Positions 46,241 through 56,029 are shown, counted from the first letter of the stretch. The stretch: 64,000 nt of DNA from JAKVCB01 sp965243695 (GCA_965243695.1 CBDEWC010000045.1:496001-560000); one strand, 5' to 3'. The notes: a model not told the origin generated them from the sequence alone. A program made the numbers and translations.

Positions 46241-46592
46241 GGGCAAACTGGGAGACGGGAAAAGACAAGCGGCTGGTTCCGGTTATAGCGAATGCGCAAG
46301 TTGGCTGAATCGAAATTGCGAGTCCTGCGGATCATGAACTGGCGGGTAAAAAAACTCCCTGCTTGCATGGGGTCAAAAAGCTTCCCGTCTCCGCTGGTTG
46401 TTGTTAAAGTCAAGGTTGAAGACAACCATTGAACACGCACGATTGGTTCGCATCGAAGCTCCTCAGTCCAAGGCTATAGCAATTCGCTTTCCTTACCCTG
46501 AAAACAGAACAGCATCGATCGGACGAATTGGAGTCGTGTGAAGGTTGACTAAAAACCTTGTCCAACAGCTAACAAACTCTTGATTTAACACC
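46241..46592. other. spacer without recognised features
   Basis: About 350 bp between the glycosylase and a hypothetical gene. No repeat, RNA or convincing frame is seen, and no promoter consensus stands out. Confidence 0.45.
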
Positions 46593-47162
46593 ATGTATCT
46601 CCCCGAACAATCTAAATCGGACGAAGTCGATTACTTGTTGCGTAACGCTCAATTGCGAGACGAATTGGATCCGCTCTACGACGAATCCATTGGTCGCGTC
46701 AACGCTCGCGCTATGACGACGCGCAACGAAAACGAATTTCTTGAATCCATGCTGGAGTGGGAACGGGCACCCATTCTACCGATCGGCCAATGGTTTGACC
46801 CGCCGCTGGCGGTTCCTCACCCTGATCAACTCAGCCCGGCGCAGCTGAATGCAGTGTTGATGGTGACGATCGATAAACTGTTCGCCCAGCACATTGTGCT
46901 CGACTTTACTGACCACCTGACCGATTACCAACTCTACTGCATTGTCTACCGCGACATTCTTCCTTCCCACGAAAAGAAGTTGGCGCGTAACAATAGCTAC
47001 TTGCATTGGGACTGTGCCAACACGTGGGGTGACCCTGCCCTATGGCTGCGCTATTACGCAACCGCTGAAGAGAGGCGGATCTGGGCCGACGAGAATGAAG
47101 TCGAACTCCCGCCGCGTGAGCGTCCCCCCTACCGACGAGAACTGCCTCAAGCGCCGCTGTAA
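46593..47162 (+). CDS. conserved hypothetical protein
   Basis: 189 residues with no signal peptide or membrane segment. It is acidic and rich in Trp and Tyr, with LNAVLMVTIDKLFAQHIVLDFTDHLTDYQLYCIVYRDILPSHEKK as its most regular stretch. The pattern LHWDCANTWGDPALWLRYYATAEERRIWADENEVELPPRERPPYRRELP suggests a compact cytoplasmic domain. I have seen similar short proteins in planctomycetes but cannot name a function. Coding character is good over the whole length. It converges on hemW with a 40-bp gap. Confidence 0.78.
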   Translation: MYLPEQSKSDEVDYLLRNAQLRDELDPLYDESIGRVNARAMTTRNENEFLESMLEWERAPILPIGQWFDPPLAVPHPDQLSPAQLNAVLMVTIDKLFAQHIVLDFTDHLTDYQLYCIVYRDILPSHEKKLARNNSYLHWDCANTWGDPALWLRYYATAEERRIWADENEVELPPRERPPYRRELPQAPL

Positions 47163-47202
47163 GATTTGGCACGGGTAAGACTGCGGAAACCTGCTCCGCA
47201 CG

Positions 47203-48369
47203 CTACAACAATTCAGGCCAGAGTGCGTCGCTCACAAGAAGTCCTTTGCGGGTCAATCGGACTCGACGACCGTCGTCTTGCAGCAGGTCAAGCTGGCACA
47301 ATCTTGCCAGCTGACCACCAACCAGCCCATCAACCTGCCGCGCCGTTTGTTGAAAGAACTCCTCCCGGTCAACACCTTCCAGGCGCCGCAAGCCAAAAAC
47401 CAGTAATTCGCGGGCTCTCCCTTCAGGCGAAAGTTCTTCGCGTTCTGCCACCGGCGATTCTCCGGCCAGCATACGTTTGAGATAAGCTGTTGTACTTCGA
47501 TGATTGGTCTCGCGCACGCCTCCAACATATCTCGATGCGCCGGGACCCACCGCAAAATACGGGGCCCCTGACCAGTAGACCTGGTTATGTCGGGAGCGTC
47601 GTCCGGAACGGGCAAAATTGGAAACTTCATAGTGCTCGAACCTGGCTGCTGTCAACTGATCAATGGCCATTTCGTACATTTGCCGCTGGCGATCTTCTTC
47701 CAACTCCAACAACTGGCCCTTTTGTTTACGGCTCCAAAACTGTGTTCCTTTTTCGAAGGTCAATCCGTAGGTTGAAATGTGATTGGGCTCAAGCAGCAAA
47801 GCGCAGTCGATATCGGACTGCCACGTCGAAAGCGTTTCTTGAGGACATCCAAAAATTAAATCGACTGCAACTTGCATCCCACCTTCTTTGACAAGGGTCG
47901 CGGCGCGGGAGTTATCGGCTACCTCGTGATCGCGTTCCAAGAGCTGAAGTTTTTGGGGATCAAAAGACTGGACTCCCAGGCTGATTCGTGTCACCCCAAG
48001 TGCCTCAAACAGTTTTGTCTGTTGGGTGGTGACATCCATCGGATTCGCTTCTACCGTCCACTCGTAGTCCTCGGCAAGCGGATGCCATTGCAACACAAGA
48101 TCCGCCAGCCTCTGAAAGTTGTCGCATGACAATTGCGTGGGGGTCCCTCCCCCGAAATAGAGCGTGTCGACCGGGTGGGATTTTCCCAGCAAGGCAAGTT
48201 CCTGCCCTACGGCCCGCAGATAAGGTTCTACCAACTCATTGCGGTTTGCCACGAGGGTAAAGTTACAATATCCGCAACGGTGTGCACAAAAAGGAACGTG
48301 AATATACGCGGCGCGCGGAGGCTTGCTGATTGGTATCAACGCGGGTGAGTCGAGTCGGTTTACAGACAT
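47203..48369 (-). CDS. hemW: radical SAM haem chaperone HemW
   Basis: 388-residue HemW (formerly annotated as HemN-like coproporphyrinogen oxidase), which inserts haem into target proteins. The radical-SAM CxxxCxxC is Cys28, Cys32, Cys35 (HVPFCAHRCGYCNF). TLYFGGGTPTQL, TVEANP, RISLGVQSFD and VDLIFGCPQET follow in the normal order, and the C-terminal HemN domain is complete. The HNQVYWSGAPYFAVGPGASRY motif is typical of HemW. The extra Cys of true HemN is absent. Haem supply fits the many c-type cytochromes in this organism. Confidence 0.95.
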   Translation of the reverse strand: MSVNRLDSPALIPISKPPRAAYIHVPFCAHRCGYCNFTLVANRNELVEPYLRAVGQELALLGKSHPVDTLYFGGGTPTQLSCDNFQRLADLVLQWHPLAEDYEWTVEANPMDVTTQQTKLFEALGVTRISLGVQSFDPQKLQLLERDHEVADNSRAATLVKEGGMQVAVDLIFGCPQETLSTWQSDIDCALLLEPNHISTYGLTFEKGTQFWSRKQKGQLLELEEDRQRQMYEMAIDQLTAARFEHYEVSNFARSGRRSRHNQVYWSGAPYFAVGPGASRYVGGVRETNHRSTTAYLKRMLAGESPVAEREELSPEGRARELLVFGLRRLEGVDREEFFQQTARQVDGLVGGQLARLCQLDLLQDDGRRVRLTRKGLLVSDALWPELL

Positions 48370-48487
48370 CTTTACAAGCTAAATAAAACACGGATGATAG
48401 CGGTTATTGACAATGGGTTGTTGCCCCTGCAGTCGGCTCGTCGAATCACTTCCAGGAGCGAACAGGAACACCTGACACGACACCCCC

Positions 48488-49603
48488 ATGAGCGGAAGCG
48501 TGGAATCTTCCAATCCAGCCGCTGCATCCTCGGAAGAGGATGTACGGATTGCAGCAATTGACATTGGTTCCAACAGCGTCCGTCTGGTCGTGGCGCAGGC
48601 CCTCCCGGATAAGGGATATCGTATCCTGAATGAAGAACGGGAGAATACACGGCTTGCCTCAATCCTAGCCTCAACCGGTTCGCTCGGCACCACTGCCATG
48701 AACCAGACGCTGGAGGCACTACGGAACTTCCTGACCATCGCCGAAGGATTTGGCGCACACGAAGTACGAGCAATTGCCACCAGCGCGGTTCGCGAGGCCG
48801 TTAATGGTCGGGCCTTCTGCGAACGGATTCAAGCCGAATTGGCACTAAAAATTGAAGTTATCAGTCCCCAGAAAGAAGCAAGGCTGGCATTCCTGAGCGT
48901 AGCGCGGGCGTTTGACGTGACTAACCGCAAAGTCGCGGTTGCCGATATCGGTGGCGGCAGCACCGAAATTGCCCTCGCCTCTTCAGGACTCATCGAACAG
49001 ATCTATGCGACCAACCTCGGAGCAGTGCAACTGGCCGAACAATGCAAAGTCACCAGCAAATGTGGCAAACACGGTCTGGTCCGACTCCAACAAACCATTG
49101 ATCGCGAACTAAAACGCACGATTGGTAAGCCACCATTCGTACCCGTAATGCTTTTTGGCACTGGAGGAACCTTCACCTGCCTCTCCTCGATGCTACTCGC
49201 CAGACAAGAGAAGACCGAAGAACCGTCGTGCGGCTTCCGCACGACTCGTGCCGAACTCCATCCTTTGATTGCTGATTTGTCACAGCTCTCTTTGGAAAAT
49301 CGTTGCAAGGTGGCGGGACTAAATCCCAAACGGGCCGACATCATCATACCGGGGCTGGTGATCATCGAACGCGTGCTGCAATATCTAAAACTTGACGTTC
49401 TGCAAGTCCACACCCGTGGCGTAAGGGATGGCTTGCTGTTGACGATGATCCAAGCCGTGCCCACCACGCCTATATCCGCGGTCGAACAAACAAAATCAGC
49501 GGGAGGGTTTGCAAGCAAGCGCAATGCCAAGCTGGAACACACAAACCAGCCCGACGCGAATCCAACCAACGGCACGCCGCTACAGGACCCTGAACAATCG
49601 TAG
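48488..49603 (+). CDS. Ppx/GppA family phosphatase
   Basis: Exopolyphosphatase or pppGpp phosphohydrolase of the ASKHA fold, 371 residues. The first phosphate loop IAAIDIGSNSVRLVVAQ, the catalytic region VRAIATSAVREAVNG, SPQKEARLAFLSV and the second loop VAVADIGGGSTEIAL are clear; FGTGGTFTCLSSML follows. The C-terminal HD-like domain of long Ppx enzymes is missing, so it is the short form. Choice between polyphosphate and (p)ppGpp as substrate cannot be made from sequence. Confidence 0.92.
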   Translation: MSGSVESSNPAAASSEEDVRIAAIDIGSNSVRLVVAQALPDKGYRILNEERENTRLASILASTGSLGTTAMNQTLEALRNFLTIAEGFGAHEVRAIATSAVREAVNGRAFCERIQAELALKIEVISPQKEARLAFLSVARAFDVTNRKVAVADIGGGSTEIALASSGLIEQIYATNLGAVQLAEQCKVTSKCGKHGLVRLQQTIDRELKRTIGKPPFVPVMLFGTGGTFTCLSSMLLARQEKTEEPSCGFRTTRAELHPLIADLSQLSLENRCKVAGLNPKRADIIIPGLVIIERVLQYLKLDVLQVHTRGVRDGLLLTMIQAVPTTPISAVEQTKSAGGFASKRNAKLEHTNQPDANPTNGTPLQDPEQS

Positions 49604-50038
49604 CTGGGCGTGTCGCGAGTTGTTCACCATGGGTTCACACCACGCCTGTTTTCTGCAAGCGTGCGGCGAGAGGGGTCCCTTTGACCAAAACCACATGGGT
49701 GACCTCATTAAGTGTGACCAACCGCTTGAACGCATGGAATCCATGTCCTTCCCAACACGGAAAGGGCATCGGCATGCCGGGCTATCGCTAACAATCACAC
49801 CACACGAGAAAAGCACCAGAGATTGCCGCATCGGCTTTGTTTCCAGCTGCATTGCTTTGGGAAACCCCGCTTCACTGCGGAGAGCAGCCCACGGCACGAT
49901 ATTCTTCATAAAACCATTTGATTCTCCACAAAACCATTGGCCAAAGTGACTACCATTGTTTGTGCTTGTACTGGCCTCTGTCACTTTCTGACAGCCTCGC
50001 GCGCGCCCTGCAAGCTTTTTTCTACTGGCGACCTCCGT
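49604..50038. other. convergent spacer without a gene
   Basis: A 435-bp region between the 3' ends of ppx/gppA and the decarboxylase gene. It holds a 20-bp imperfect tandem duplication (49901-49940) and no convincing frame or terminator. Confidence 0.5.
49901..49940. repeat. 20-bp imperfect tandem duplication
   Basis: Two adjacent 20-bp units beginning ATTCT (49901-49920 and 49921-49940) match at 17 of 20 positions and share CAxAAAACCATT. Confidence 0.8.
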
Positions 50039-51739
50039 TCAATCGACGTCACAGGTCGCGACTCCACCTGTAACCGTCTGACTCATCGCTTCTGCCAGGT
50101 AGCCGAGAGCCCGACTACGGTCGTGCCGGTCAAGATACACATTCAGAATGCTTGGCGCCGACTTTTGAAACCAGGCTGCTGTGAGAGCCCGGTCGAATTC
50201 AGCTTCCGTGCGAACTTCGTAACCCACACCACCCCGCACGAGAAACGGTAACTTGTGATATCGCCACGGTTGAATTTCGTTGAACTCCCAGTCTCCGGGG
50301 TGGAGCAGACGCTCAGTACCATAGCCACCATTATTGAGTACGATCACAACAGCTGGAATTTCATGGCGCACAAGGTTGGAGAATTCCATGCCGGTCATTT
50401 GAAAAGCCCCGTCACCAACAATGGCAACAACCCGTTCTCCCCGACGAGCGATTGCAACCCCCAGGGCAGCCGGAACAGCAAAACCCATTGACGTGTAATA
50501 AGCAGGGCTAACAAACTCTGTTTTTCCACAAGTCTGCAACTCGGTTGCAGCAAACAGTGCATCACCAATGTCGGCGATTACAATCGTACCATCCTCGATT
50601 TGCTCATCCAGCCTTTCAATCAAGCGAGCAATGGTAATAGGAGCGTCTGGCTGAAGCACGAACTTGGATTTGTCGACACGGGGCAAAAGTTTTCCAGTCG
50701 GTACGGTAGATTTTGGTGCGAGGCAAATCAGTTCATGCACAAACTCGTCCAAACGCACATCATGATAGTGGTGGTGGCGTATTCGTAGTTGCTCACTCGT
50801 CACATAGATACATTGGGTGATATCGAGTTGTGCCGTATAGATTCCGAGATTGATGTCGGTCATAAACGTGCCGAGCATCAGCACGCAATCACTCTCCTCC
50901 ACATACTCCGTCACCGCCCGGTTGCCGAGTGCCCCTTCATACAATCCAAGGTAAAGGGGATGCGTCTCGCTCACGACACCTTTTCCTAACATGGTTGCAA
51001 CCATCGGGATTCCCGCTTGCTCGGCTAAACGCACAGCCTCATCCTGGAGACCAAATCGGTGAACCTCCACACCAAGTAGTAAGACAGGTTGTCTCGCTTT
51101 AAGAATACGAGCAGCCGTTTCCTTCACTGCTTCGTTGAGCGCTGCTGCATTCGACCGAGGCTCTATGTGTTGGTATTCCGGAGAAATTTCAGGGACCACG
51201 TGAACCATGTCTCGCGGGATTTCGAGGTAGACTGGCCGCTTGTACCGATGGCACGCGGCGAGAACTCGATCAATCTCACGAAATGATGTCAGTGGGTCGT
51301 TGAGTTCTGATCCAGCCACACACAACTTTGAAAAGACGTCGAACTGGGTTCTCCAGTTGCGTACCATGTGGTGCAGCAGCGGGTTGTGAATTCGCTCGTT
51401 CAGACCGGGTGAACCGCTAATAACAACAACAGGGGATTTTTCTGCATAGGCCCCAGCAATTGCATTGCAAACACTCAGGCCACCGACACAGTAGGTAACA
51501 CACAGAGCCCCCATGCCGTGCACACGAGCATAAGCATCGGCGGCAAAACCGGCACAGTCTTCACGCGTACAACCGATCGTGTTGAGCGGGCTTTTTTCCA
51601 ACATGGCGTAGAACGCCAGTACGTAATCGCCCGGGATGCCGAAAACATCCTTGATGCCATAGTCTTGCAAACGGCGAATGAGATAGGCTCCAACCGTGGG
51701 CCGTTCGTTAAATCCAAAATCTGGTTGTGTGCTCGCCAT
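50039..51739 (-). CDS. thiamine-diphosphate decarboxylase, pyruvate/indolepyruvate decarboxylase type
   Basis: A 566-residue three-domain ThDP enzyme. The N-terminal PYR domain has DVFGIPGDYVLAFYAML and REDCAGFAADAYAR with the Glu that activates thiamine. The adjacent His pair of non-oxidative decarboxylases appears in NPLLHHMVRNW. The PP domain has the ThDP motif GDGAFQMTG to LNNGGYGTE. It should turn a 2-oxo acid, most likely pyruvate or an aromatic 2-oxo acid, into an aldehyde plus CO2. The start has a perfect GGAGG. It is the last gene of ald-fbp-mtnA-pdc, 102 bp after mtnA, which points to a pyruvate- or salvage-linked role. Confidence 0.9.
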   Translation of the reverse strand: MASTQPDFGFNERPTVGAYLIRRLQDYGIKDVFGIPGDYVLAFYAMLEKSPLNTIGCTREDCAGFAADAYARVHGMGALCVTYCVGGLSVCNAIAGAYAEKSPVVVISGSPGLNERIHNPLLHHMVRNWRTQFDVFSKLCVAGSELNDPLTSFREIDRVLAACHRYKRPVYLEIPRDMVHVVPEISPEYQHIEPRSNAAALNEAVKETAARILKARQPVLLLGVEVHRFGLQDEAVRLAEQAGIPMVATMLGKGVVSETHPLYLGLYEGALGNRAVTEYVEESDCVLMLGTFMTDINLGIYTAQLDITQCIYVTSEQLRIRHHHYHDVRLDEFVHELICLAPKSTVPTGKLLPRVDKSKFVLQPDAPITIARLIERLDEQIEDGTIVIADIGDALFAATELQTCGKTEFVSPAYYTSMGFAVPAALGVAIARRGERVVAIVGDGAFQMTGMEFSNLVRHEIPAVVIVLNNGGYGTERLLHPGDWEFNEIQPWRYHKLPFLVRGGVGYEVRTEAEFDRALTAAWFQKSAPSILNVYLDRHDRSRALGYLAEAMSQTVTGGVATCDVD

Positions 51740-51841
51740 ATCAGACCTCCGTCGTCACAGGTTGAGCACATGCCTTCCGCTATCAGAAGAATTATACGCA
51801 GCCTGCCTGGGCAGGTCATGCGTTGTTTTCTCTGCATTATT

Positions 51842-52921
51842 TCACAACACTTTAACCTTCCGCTCTGGAATACAAACAGAATTGGCGATTTGCTGACTGG
51901 ACACTGGTTGAATCACGCCAAGTTCGGTCACGATGGCCGAAATCAATTCCGCTGGTGTCACATCAAATGCAGGATTGTAAACAGCGATCTGATCGGGAGC
52001 TGTCACCTTGCCAAAACCGCAAGTGATTTCGTTTGCACCTCTTTCCTCAATAGGAATCAGATCGCCCGAATCCAGAGTAAGATCAAAAGTCGACGTGGGG
52101 GCCGCCACGTAAAAAGGAATCCCGTGTGCTTGCGCAAGGGTTGCAACACCATAGGTTCCAATCTTGTTGGCCGTATCTCCGTTAGCTGCAATCCGATCGG
52201 CACCGGTAATACATGCGGCAACACGTCCTTCTTTCATGACCTGGGCAGCCATCGAATCGCAAATCAGTGTTGCCTCTATTCCTCGCTGCTTGAGTTCCCA
52301 AGCGGTGAGCCGTGCTCCCTGAAGCAAAGGACGAGTTTCATCGACAAAGACATGGGGCCTGGCACCAGCATGAGCCAAGGCAAAAATCACGGCAAGCGCA
52401 GTGCCATCTCCACCCGTAGCCAAAGCACCTGTGTTACAGTGGGTCAGAATTCCCGCACCCTGGGGTAAGGTAGTCAGCAGTTTGGCGCCATGTCGTCCAA
52501 TCGAGGCACATTGCTGTCCATCTTCCTGGTGGATTGCGCAAGCTTCACTAAGAAGCCGCTTGGCCAATTCGTGGGAACTATTGCCAACACTTTCCTGCTG
52601 CAGCACGTATCGCATGCGATCGAGGGCCCAAGCTAAATTGACAGCGGTGGGCCTGCTTGCAGCCAGATATTCACAAGCCTCGCAAGCACGGAGTTTGATG
52701 TTGCATTCGGCCTGTTGAATTGCCAGGCAAACACCATATGCAGCGGCAATCCCAATCGCGGGAGCCCCTCGAACCCGTAGACTACAGATCGCTTCTGACA
52801 CATCCTCGACAGTGCGACAGTCGACATACGCCAAGGTCACGGGCAATTGCGTCTGGTCGAGTAATCGAAGATGCCCATCAACATCACCTACCCAACAAAG
52901 CGTTTTTATTTGCTGTGACAT
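51842..52921 (-). CDS. mtnA: S-methyl-5-thioribose-1-phosphate isomerase
   Basis: Converts methylthioribose 1-phosphate to methylthioribulose 1-phosphate in methionine salvage. The 359-residue protein has VRGAPAIGIAAAYG, the catalytic-region ILTHCNTGALATGGDGTALAV with the conserved Cys, CDSMAAQVMKEG, and GADRIAANGDTANKIGTY with the conserved Asp. These separate MtnA from the eIF2B-type relatives. No mtnB, C, D or K gene is next to it; instead it sits between fbp and a 2-oxo acid decarboxylase. Ribose-1,5-bisphosphate isomerase is an alternative for some relatives. Confidence 0.94.
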   Translation of the reverse strand: MSQQIKTLCWVGDVDGHLRLLDQTQLPVTLAYVDCRTVEDVSEAICSLRVRGAPAIGIAAAYGVCLAIQQAECNIKLRACEACEYLAASRPTAVNLAWALDRMRYVLQQESVGNSSHELAKRLLSEACAIHQEDGQQCASIGRHGAKLLTTLPQGAGILTHCNTGALATGGDGTALAVIFALAHAGARPHVFVDETRPLLQGARLTAWELKQRGIEATLICDSMAAQVMKEGRVAACITGADRIAANGDTANKIGTYGVATLAQAHGIPFYVAAPTSTFDLTLDSGDLIPIEERGANEITCGFGKVTAPDQIAVYNPAFDVTPAELISAIVTELGVIQPVSSQQIANSVCIPERKVKVL

Positions 52922-52985
52922 AGTCGTCGTTTGCGAGTAGAAGGCCCCAGTAAAATCTGGGAGGAATGTTACTAATGATGGTCTG

Positions 52986-53996
52986 TCATACCTTCAGCGG
53001 GCGCTGAATGAAGGCATGTAATTTATTCATTTCGAACGAACTTCCAACGAACAAGGGTACCCGCTCATGCAACGCGGCTGGTTTGAGTTGCAGAATTCTC
53101 TCCTCGCCATTGGTGGCCACGCCACCTGCTTGCTCGGCAAGAAACGCAATGGGGTTTGCCTCGTACACCAGACGAAGCTTTCCTTGAGGAAAGAATGAGG
53201 TGGGAGGATAAAGAAAGATACCACCTTTGAACAAGGTGCGATGAAAATCGGCGACCAGCGACCCGATGTACCGGGACCGATAAAGCGTGTCATCCTCGCC
53301 AGACTTCACCCAATGCAAAAACCGACGGCAATATGGTGGGAAACCATCCGCATAGGATTCATTCACCGAATAAATTGTACCTCGCTCAGGTATTTCCAAA
53401 TTTGGATGTGTCAATACGAAAGTACCAATCGTGGGATCCAGAGTGAACCCATGGACCCCTTGCCCGATCGTATAAACCATCATGGTCGAAGAGCCGTACA
53501 AAACATAGCCAGCAGCAAGCTGCTGATGCCCGCACTGCAAGACTTCCTCGTCAAACGAATCACTATTCGCGCGGCTACGACGAAAAACCGAAAAAATAGT
53601 TCCCACGCTCACATTCACATCGATGTTGCTCGAGCCATCGAGCGGGTCGAAAACGACGATGTACTCACCCTGGTCAGGATTTTCCAGGACTACAATCGGG
53701 TCTTCATCTTCCTCGGATGCCAGTAATCCAACATTCCCTCGCGAACCGAGGCATTCCATCAGGACTTGATTTGCAAACACGTCGAGTTTCTGCTGCTCTT
53801 CGCCATGCACGTTGTCACTGCCCGCAGTTCCACGGCTATCCGAAAGGCCCAGTCGCCGAACTTCTTCTCCAATGATCTTGCAGGCCAAAACAATACCAGA
53901 CAGTAGCCAGGAGAAGTCACCCTGAGCATCCGGATGTTTTTTGTGTTGCTGATCAACAATATGCCGCTCAAACGTTTCGATATTGTATTCGTTCAA
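52986..53996 (-). CDS. fbp: class I fructose-1,6-bisphosphatase
   Basis: Hydrolyses fructose 1,6-bisphosphate in gluconeogenesis. 336 residues with the N-terminal DAQGDFSWLLSGIVLACKIIGEEVRR, the metal-binding ASEEDEDPIV and VFDPLDGSSNIDVNVSVGTIFSV, and the sugar-phosphate region RYIGSLVADFHRTLFKGGIFLYP. The start appears to be TTG at 53996, since GAGGA lies nine bases upstream and no ATG fits the family N-terminus. Gluconeogenic flux would pair it with ppdK. Lies between ald (52 bp) and mtnA (64 bp), so probably in one transcript. Confidence 0.95.
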   Translation of the reverse strand: MNEYNIETFERHIVDQQHKKHPDAQGDFSWLLSGIVLACKIIGEEVRRLGLSDSRGTAGSDNVHGEEQQKLDVFANQVLMECLGSRGNVGLLASEEDEDPIVVLENPDQGEYIVVFDPLDGSSNIDVNVSVGTIFSVFRRSRANSDSFDEEVLQCGHQQLAAGYVLYGSSTMMVYTIGQGVHGFTLDPTIGTFVLTHPNLEIPERGTIYSVNESYADGFPPYCRRFLHWVKSGEDDTLYRSRYIGSLVADFHRTLFKGGIFLYPPTSFFPQGKLRLVYEANPIAFLAEQAGGVATNGEERILQLKPAALHERVPLFVGSSFEMNKLHAFIQRPLKV

Positions 53997-54048
53997 AACA
54001 AAAATCCTCAGACGTTAACCACCGTTTTCATGAGGGTTTTTACCCGCT

Positions 54049-55149
54049 CTAGCCACCATCGTAATCTAGTCCAAATGTATTCGCCACTGCTCGATTGACC
54101 ACTTTTCCCCGTGAAATATTAATAGCGCTGGCGATGGGTTGCAGTTCCAGTGTAGCTTGCTCAATTCCGCGATTGGCAATTTCCAGAACCCACGGCAAAG
54201 TGACATTGCAAAGGGCAAATGTACTGGTACGGCCCACAGCACCTGGCATATTGGTCACACAATAATGAACCACCTCATCAACAATGAAGGTTGGCTCCGC
54301 ATGTGAGGTGGGACGGCTCGTGGCAATACATCCACCCTGGTCGATCGCAACATCAATGATCACACTCCCAGGTTTCATGCGCCGAAGGTCATCCGGCTTC
54401 ACCAGGCAGGGAGCTTTGGCACCCGGGATGAGTACGGCGCCAATGACCAGATCGGCGCGGGCCAGTTGTTCACGAATCGTATGGCGGTCACTGAACAAAA
54501 CATTGACGTTGGCTGGCATGACGTCGGCCAAATAACGCAAACGGTCCATATTGATGTCTAAAATACCTACATTCGCATTGAAACCTGCCGCGATCTTGGC
54601 CGCATTTGCTCCGACAACACCACCCCCAATGATCGTAATGTTGGCCGGCGCCACGCCGGGGACACCTCCCAGCAAAATACCTCGGCCCATTTGCGGACGC
54701 TCCAGATACTTCGCCCCCTCTTGAACACTCATGCGACCAGCCACCTCGCTCATCGGAGTCAACAGAGGTAAACCTCCCTGTCCATCCTGCAGAGTCTCAT
54801 AGGCAACACACGTGGAGCCATTTGCCAGCATATTTCTGGTAAGTTCTTCATCGGCAGCAAAATGAAAATAGGTGAAAACCACCTGCCCTTCACGAATCAT
54901 GGACCACTCGGGCGGGAGAGGTTCTTTGACTTTGACAATCAAGTCGGCCCGGTCGTAAATCTCTTCAGCACTCGCGACCAATTCAGCACCTTGAGACAAG
55001 TATTCGTCGTCGGTCAAACCGGAACCAAGGCCTGCACCGACCTGAATCAGGACCTGGTGTTTCCGGCTAACAAGTTCCTCCACACCGACCGGCAGCATGG
55101 CAACCCGATATTCGTCCTGCTTAATTTCTGTTGGTACGCCTATAATCAT
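54049..55149 (-). CDS. ald: alanine dehydrogenase
   Basis: NAD-dependent interconversion of L-alanine with pyruvate and ammonium. Starts MIIGVPTEIKQDEYRVAMLPVGVEEL, the family N-terminus, with GAGGAAGC upstream, so ATG 55149 is preferred over the longer frame (366 residues). The substrate site shows VKVKEPLPPEW and FTYFHFAADEELT. The NAD fold is ITIIGGGVVGANAAKIAAGFNANVGILDIN, followed by LVIGAVLIPGAKAP and TNMPGAVGRTSTFALCN. First gene of the ald-fbp-mtnA-pdc series. Confidence 0.96.
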   Translation of the reverse strand: MIIGVPTEIKQDEYRVAMLPVGVEELVSRKHQVLIQVGAGLGSGLTDDEYLSQGAELVASAEEIYDRADLIVKVKEPLPPEWSMIREGQVVFTYFHFAADEELTRNMLANGSTCVAYETLQDGQGGLPLLTPMSEVAGRMSVQEGAKYLERPQMGRGILLGGVPGVAPANITIIGGGVVGANAAKIAAGFNANVGILDINMDRLRYLADVMPANVNVLFSDRHTIREQLARADLVIGAVLIPGAKAPCLVKPDDLRRMKPGSVIIDVAIDQGGCIATSRPTSHAEPTFIVDEVVHYCVTNMPGAVGRTSTFALCNVTLPWVLEIANRGIEQATLELQPIASAINISRGKVVNRAVANTFGLDYDGG

Positions 55150-55224
55150 GTAAGCTTCCTCAAGTGCAGCCCCAACGGGGAGCTGCGTTGGTTTCATACG
55201 GACTTCAGAATTTGACGTGATTTA

Positions 55225-55446
55225 ATGCGATTTCAACAAGACAGGACCTGGTTGCCGGTTGCTTTGATCGCGGTAGCAGTGGCTGTGTGGGGCTTTGTGC
55301 TGGCCCTGGGGGCCTATCTTGAAAGTGGAGCCGATGAGCCTCACCACGATCCACGTCGATTCTGGATCGTCTTGATCTGTGTCACGGTCTTTCTGGCGGG
55401 CTGGGGTTTGGCTTGGTGGCGACGATTTAAACGCCCCAAACGGTAA
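55225..55446 (+). CDS. small membrane protein with two TM helices
   Basis: 73 residues: a hydrophobic helix at about 11-31 (VALIAVAVAVWGFVLALGAYL), a short acidic and His-containing loop (ESGADEPHHDPRR), a second helix (FWIVLICVTVFLAGWGLAW) and a basic tail. The design is a typical inner-membrane hairpin. It starts 75 bp from the divergent ald gene and precedes rplM. Function unknown. Confidence 0.7.
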   Translation: MRFQQDRTWLPVALIAVAVAVWGFVLALGAYLESGADEPHHDPRRFWIVLICVTVFLAGWGLAWWRRFKRPKR

Positions 55447-55594
55447 ATTAGGCAAAATCGACCCGGTTGTCGGGGCGGGCGGGTCCGCACGAAAACCTCT
55501 CCTTTTTACGGCGTTACGATGCTTGCCGTTCGCATCAGATTCCGGTAGAGTGGTGGATTCTCTACCGTTAACTCACGTGGAAACCACCGGCACC

Positions 55595-56029
55595 ATGAAA
55601 ACCTACATGGCCAAACCTGGAGAGGTCAAGCAAGAATGGCATCTTGTTGATGCTACCGACCGAATCGTCGGAAGGCTCTCCACTGAAATTGCAACCATCC
55701 TGATGGGCAAACATCGCCCCACGTATACACCGCATGTGGATACCGGAGATCACGTGGTCGTAGTGAATTGTGAAAAAGTTCGTTTCACAGGGAAGAAGTG
55801 GGAACAAAAGAAATACACCTGGTATACCGGTTACCCTGGACAACGGTCGATGACCGCCGGAGTCAAGCGGGAACGTCAGCCGGAACGTGTGCTGTACGAA
55901 GCCGTGCGCCGCATGCTGCCGAAAAATAAAATCGGTAAGAAAATGCTCTTAAAACTGAAACTATACGCTGGACCTGACCATCCCCACCAGGCTCAGCAAC
56001 CGGCCGAGTTGGTCATTGCCGGGGCTTAG
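55595..56029 (+). CDS. rplM: 50S ribosomal protein L13
   Basis: 144-residue L13 with WHLVDATDRIVGRLSTEIATILMGKHRPTYTPHVDTGDHVVVVNCEKVRFTGKK, the YPGQRSMTAG loop and LYEAVRRMLPKNKIGKKMLLKLKLYAGPDHPHQAQQP. ATG 55595 gives the normal N-terminus; the frame extends far upstream without homology. Precedes rpsI as in nearly all bacteria, 127 bp apart. Confidence 0.98.
   Translation: MKTYMAKPGEVKQEWHLVDATDRIVGRLSTEIATILMGKHRPTYTPHVDTGDHVVVVNCEKVRFTGKKWEQKKYTWYTGYPGQRSMTAGVKRERQPERVLYEAVRRMLPKNKIGKKMLLKLKLYAGPDHPHQAQQPAELVIAGA

Noticed and set aside
47165..47182. Sigma-54 type -24/-12 promoter (TTGGCACGG)
   Set aside because: The -12 GC element is missing at the required spacing and it lies in a convergent spacer.
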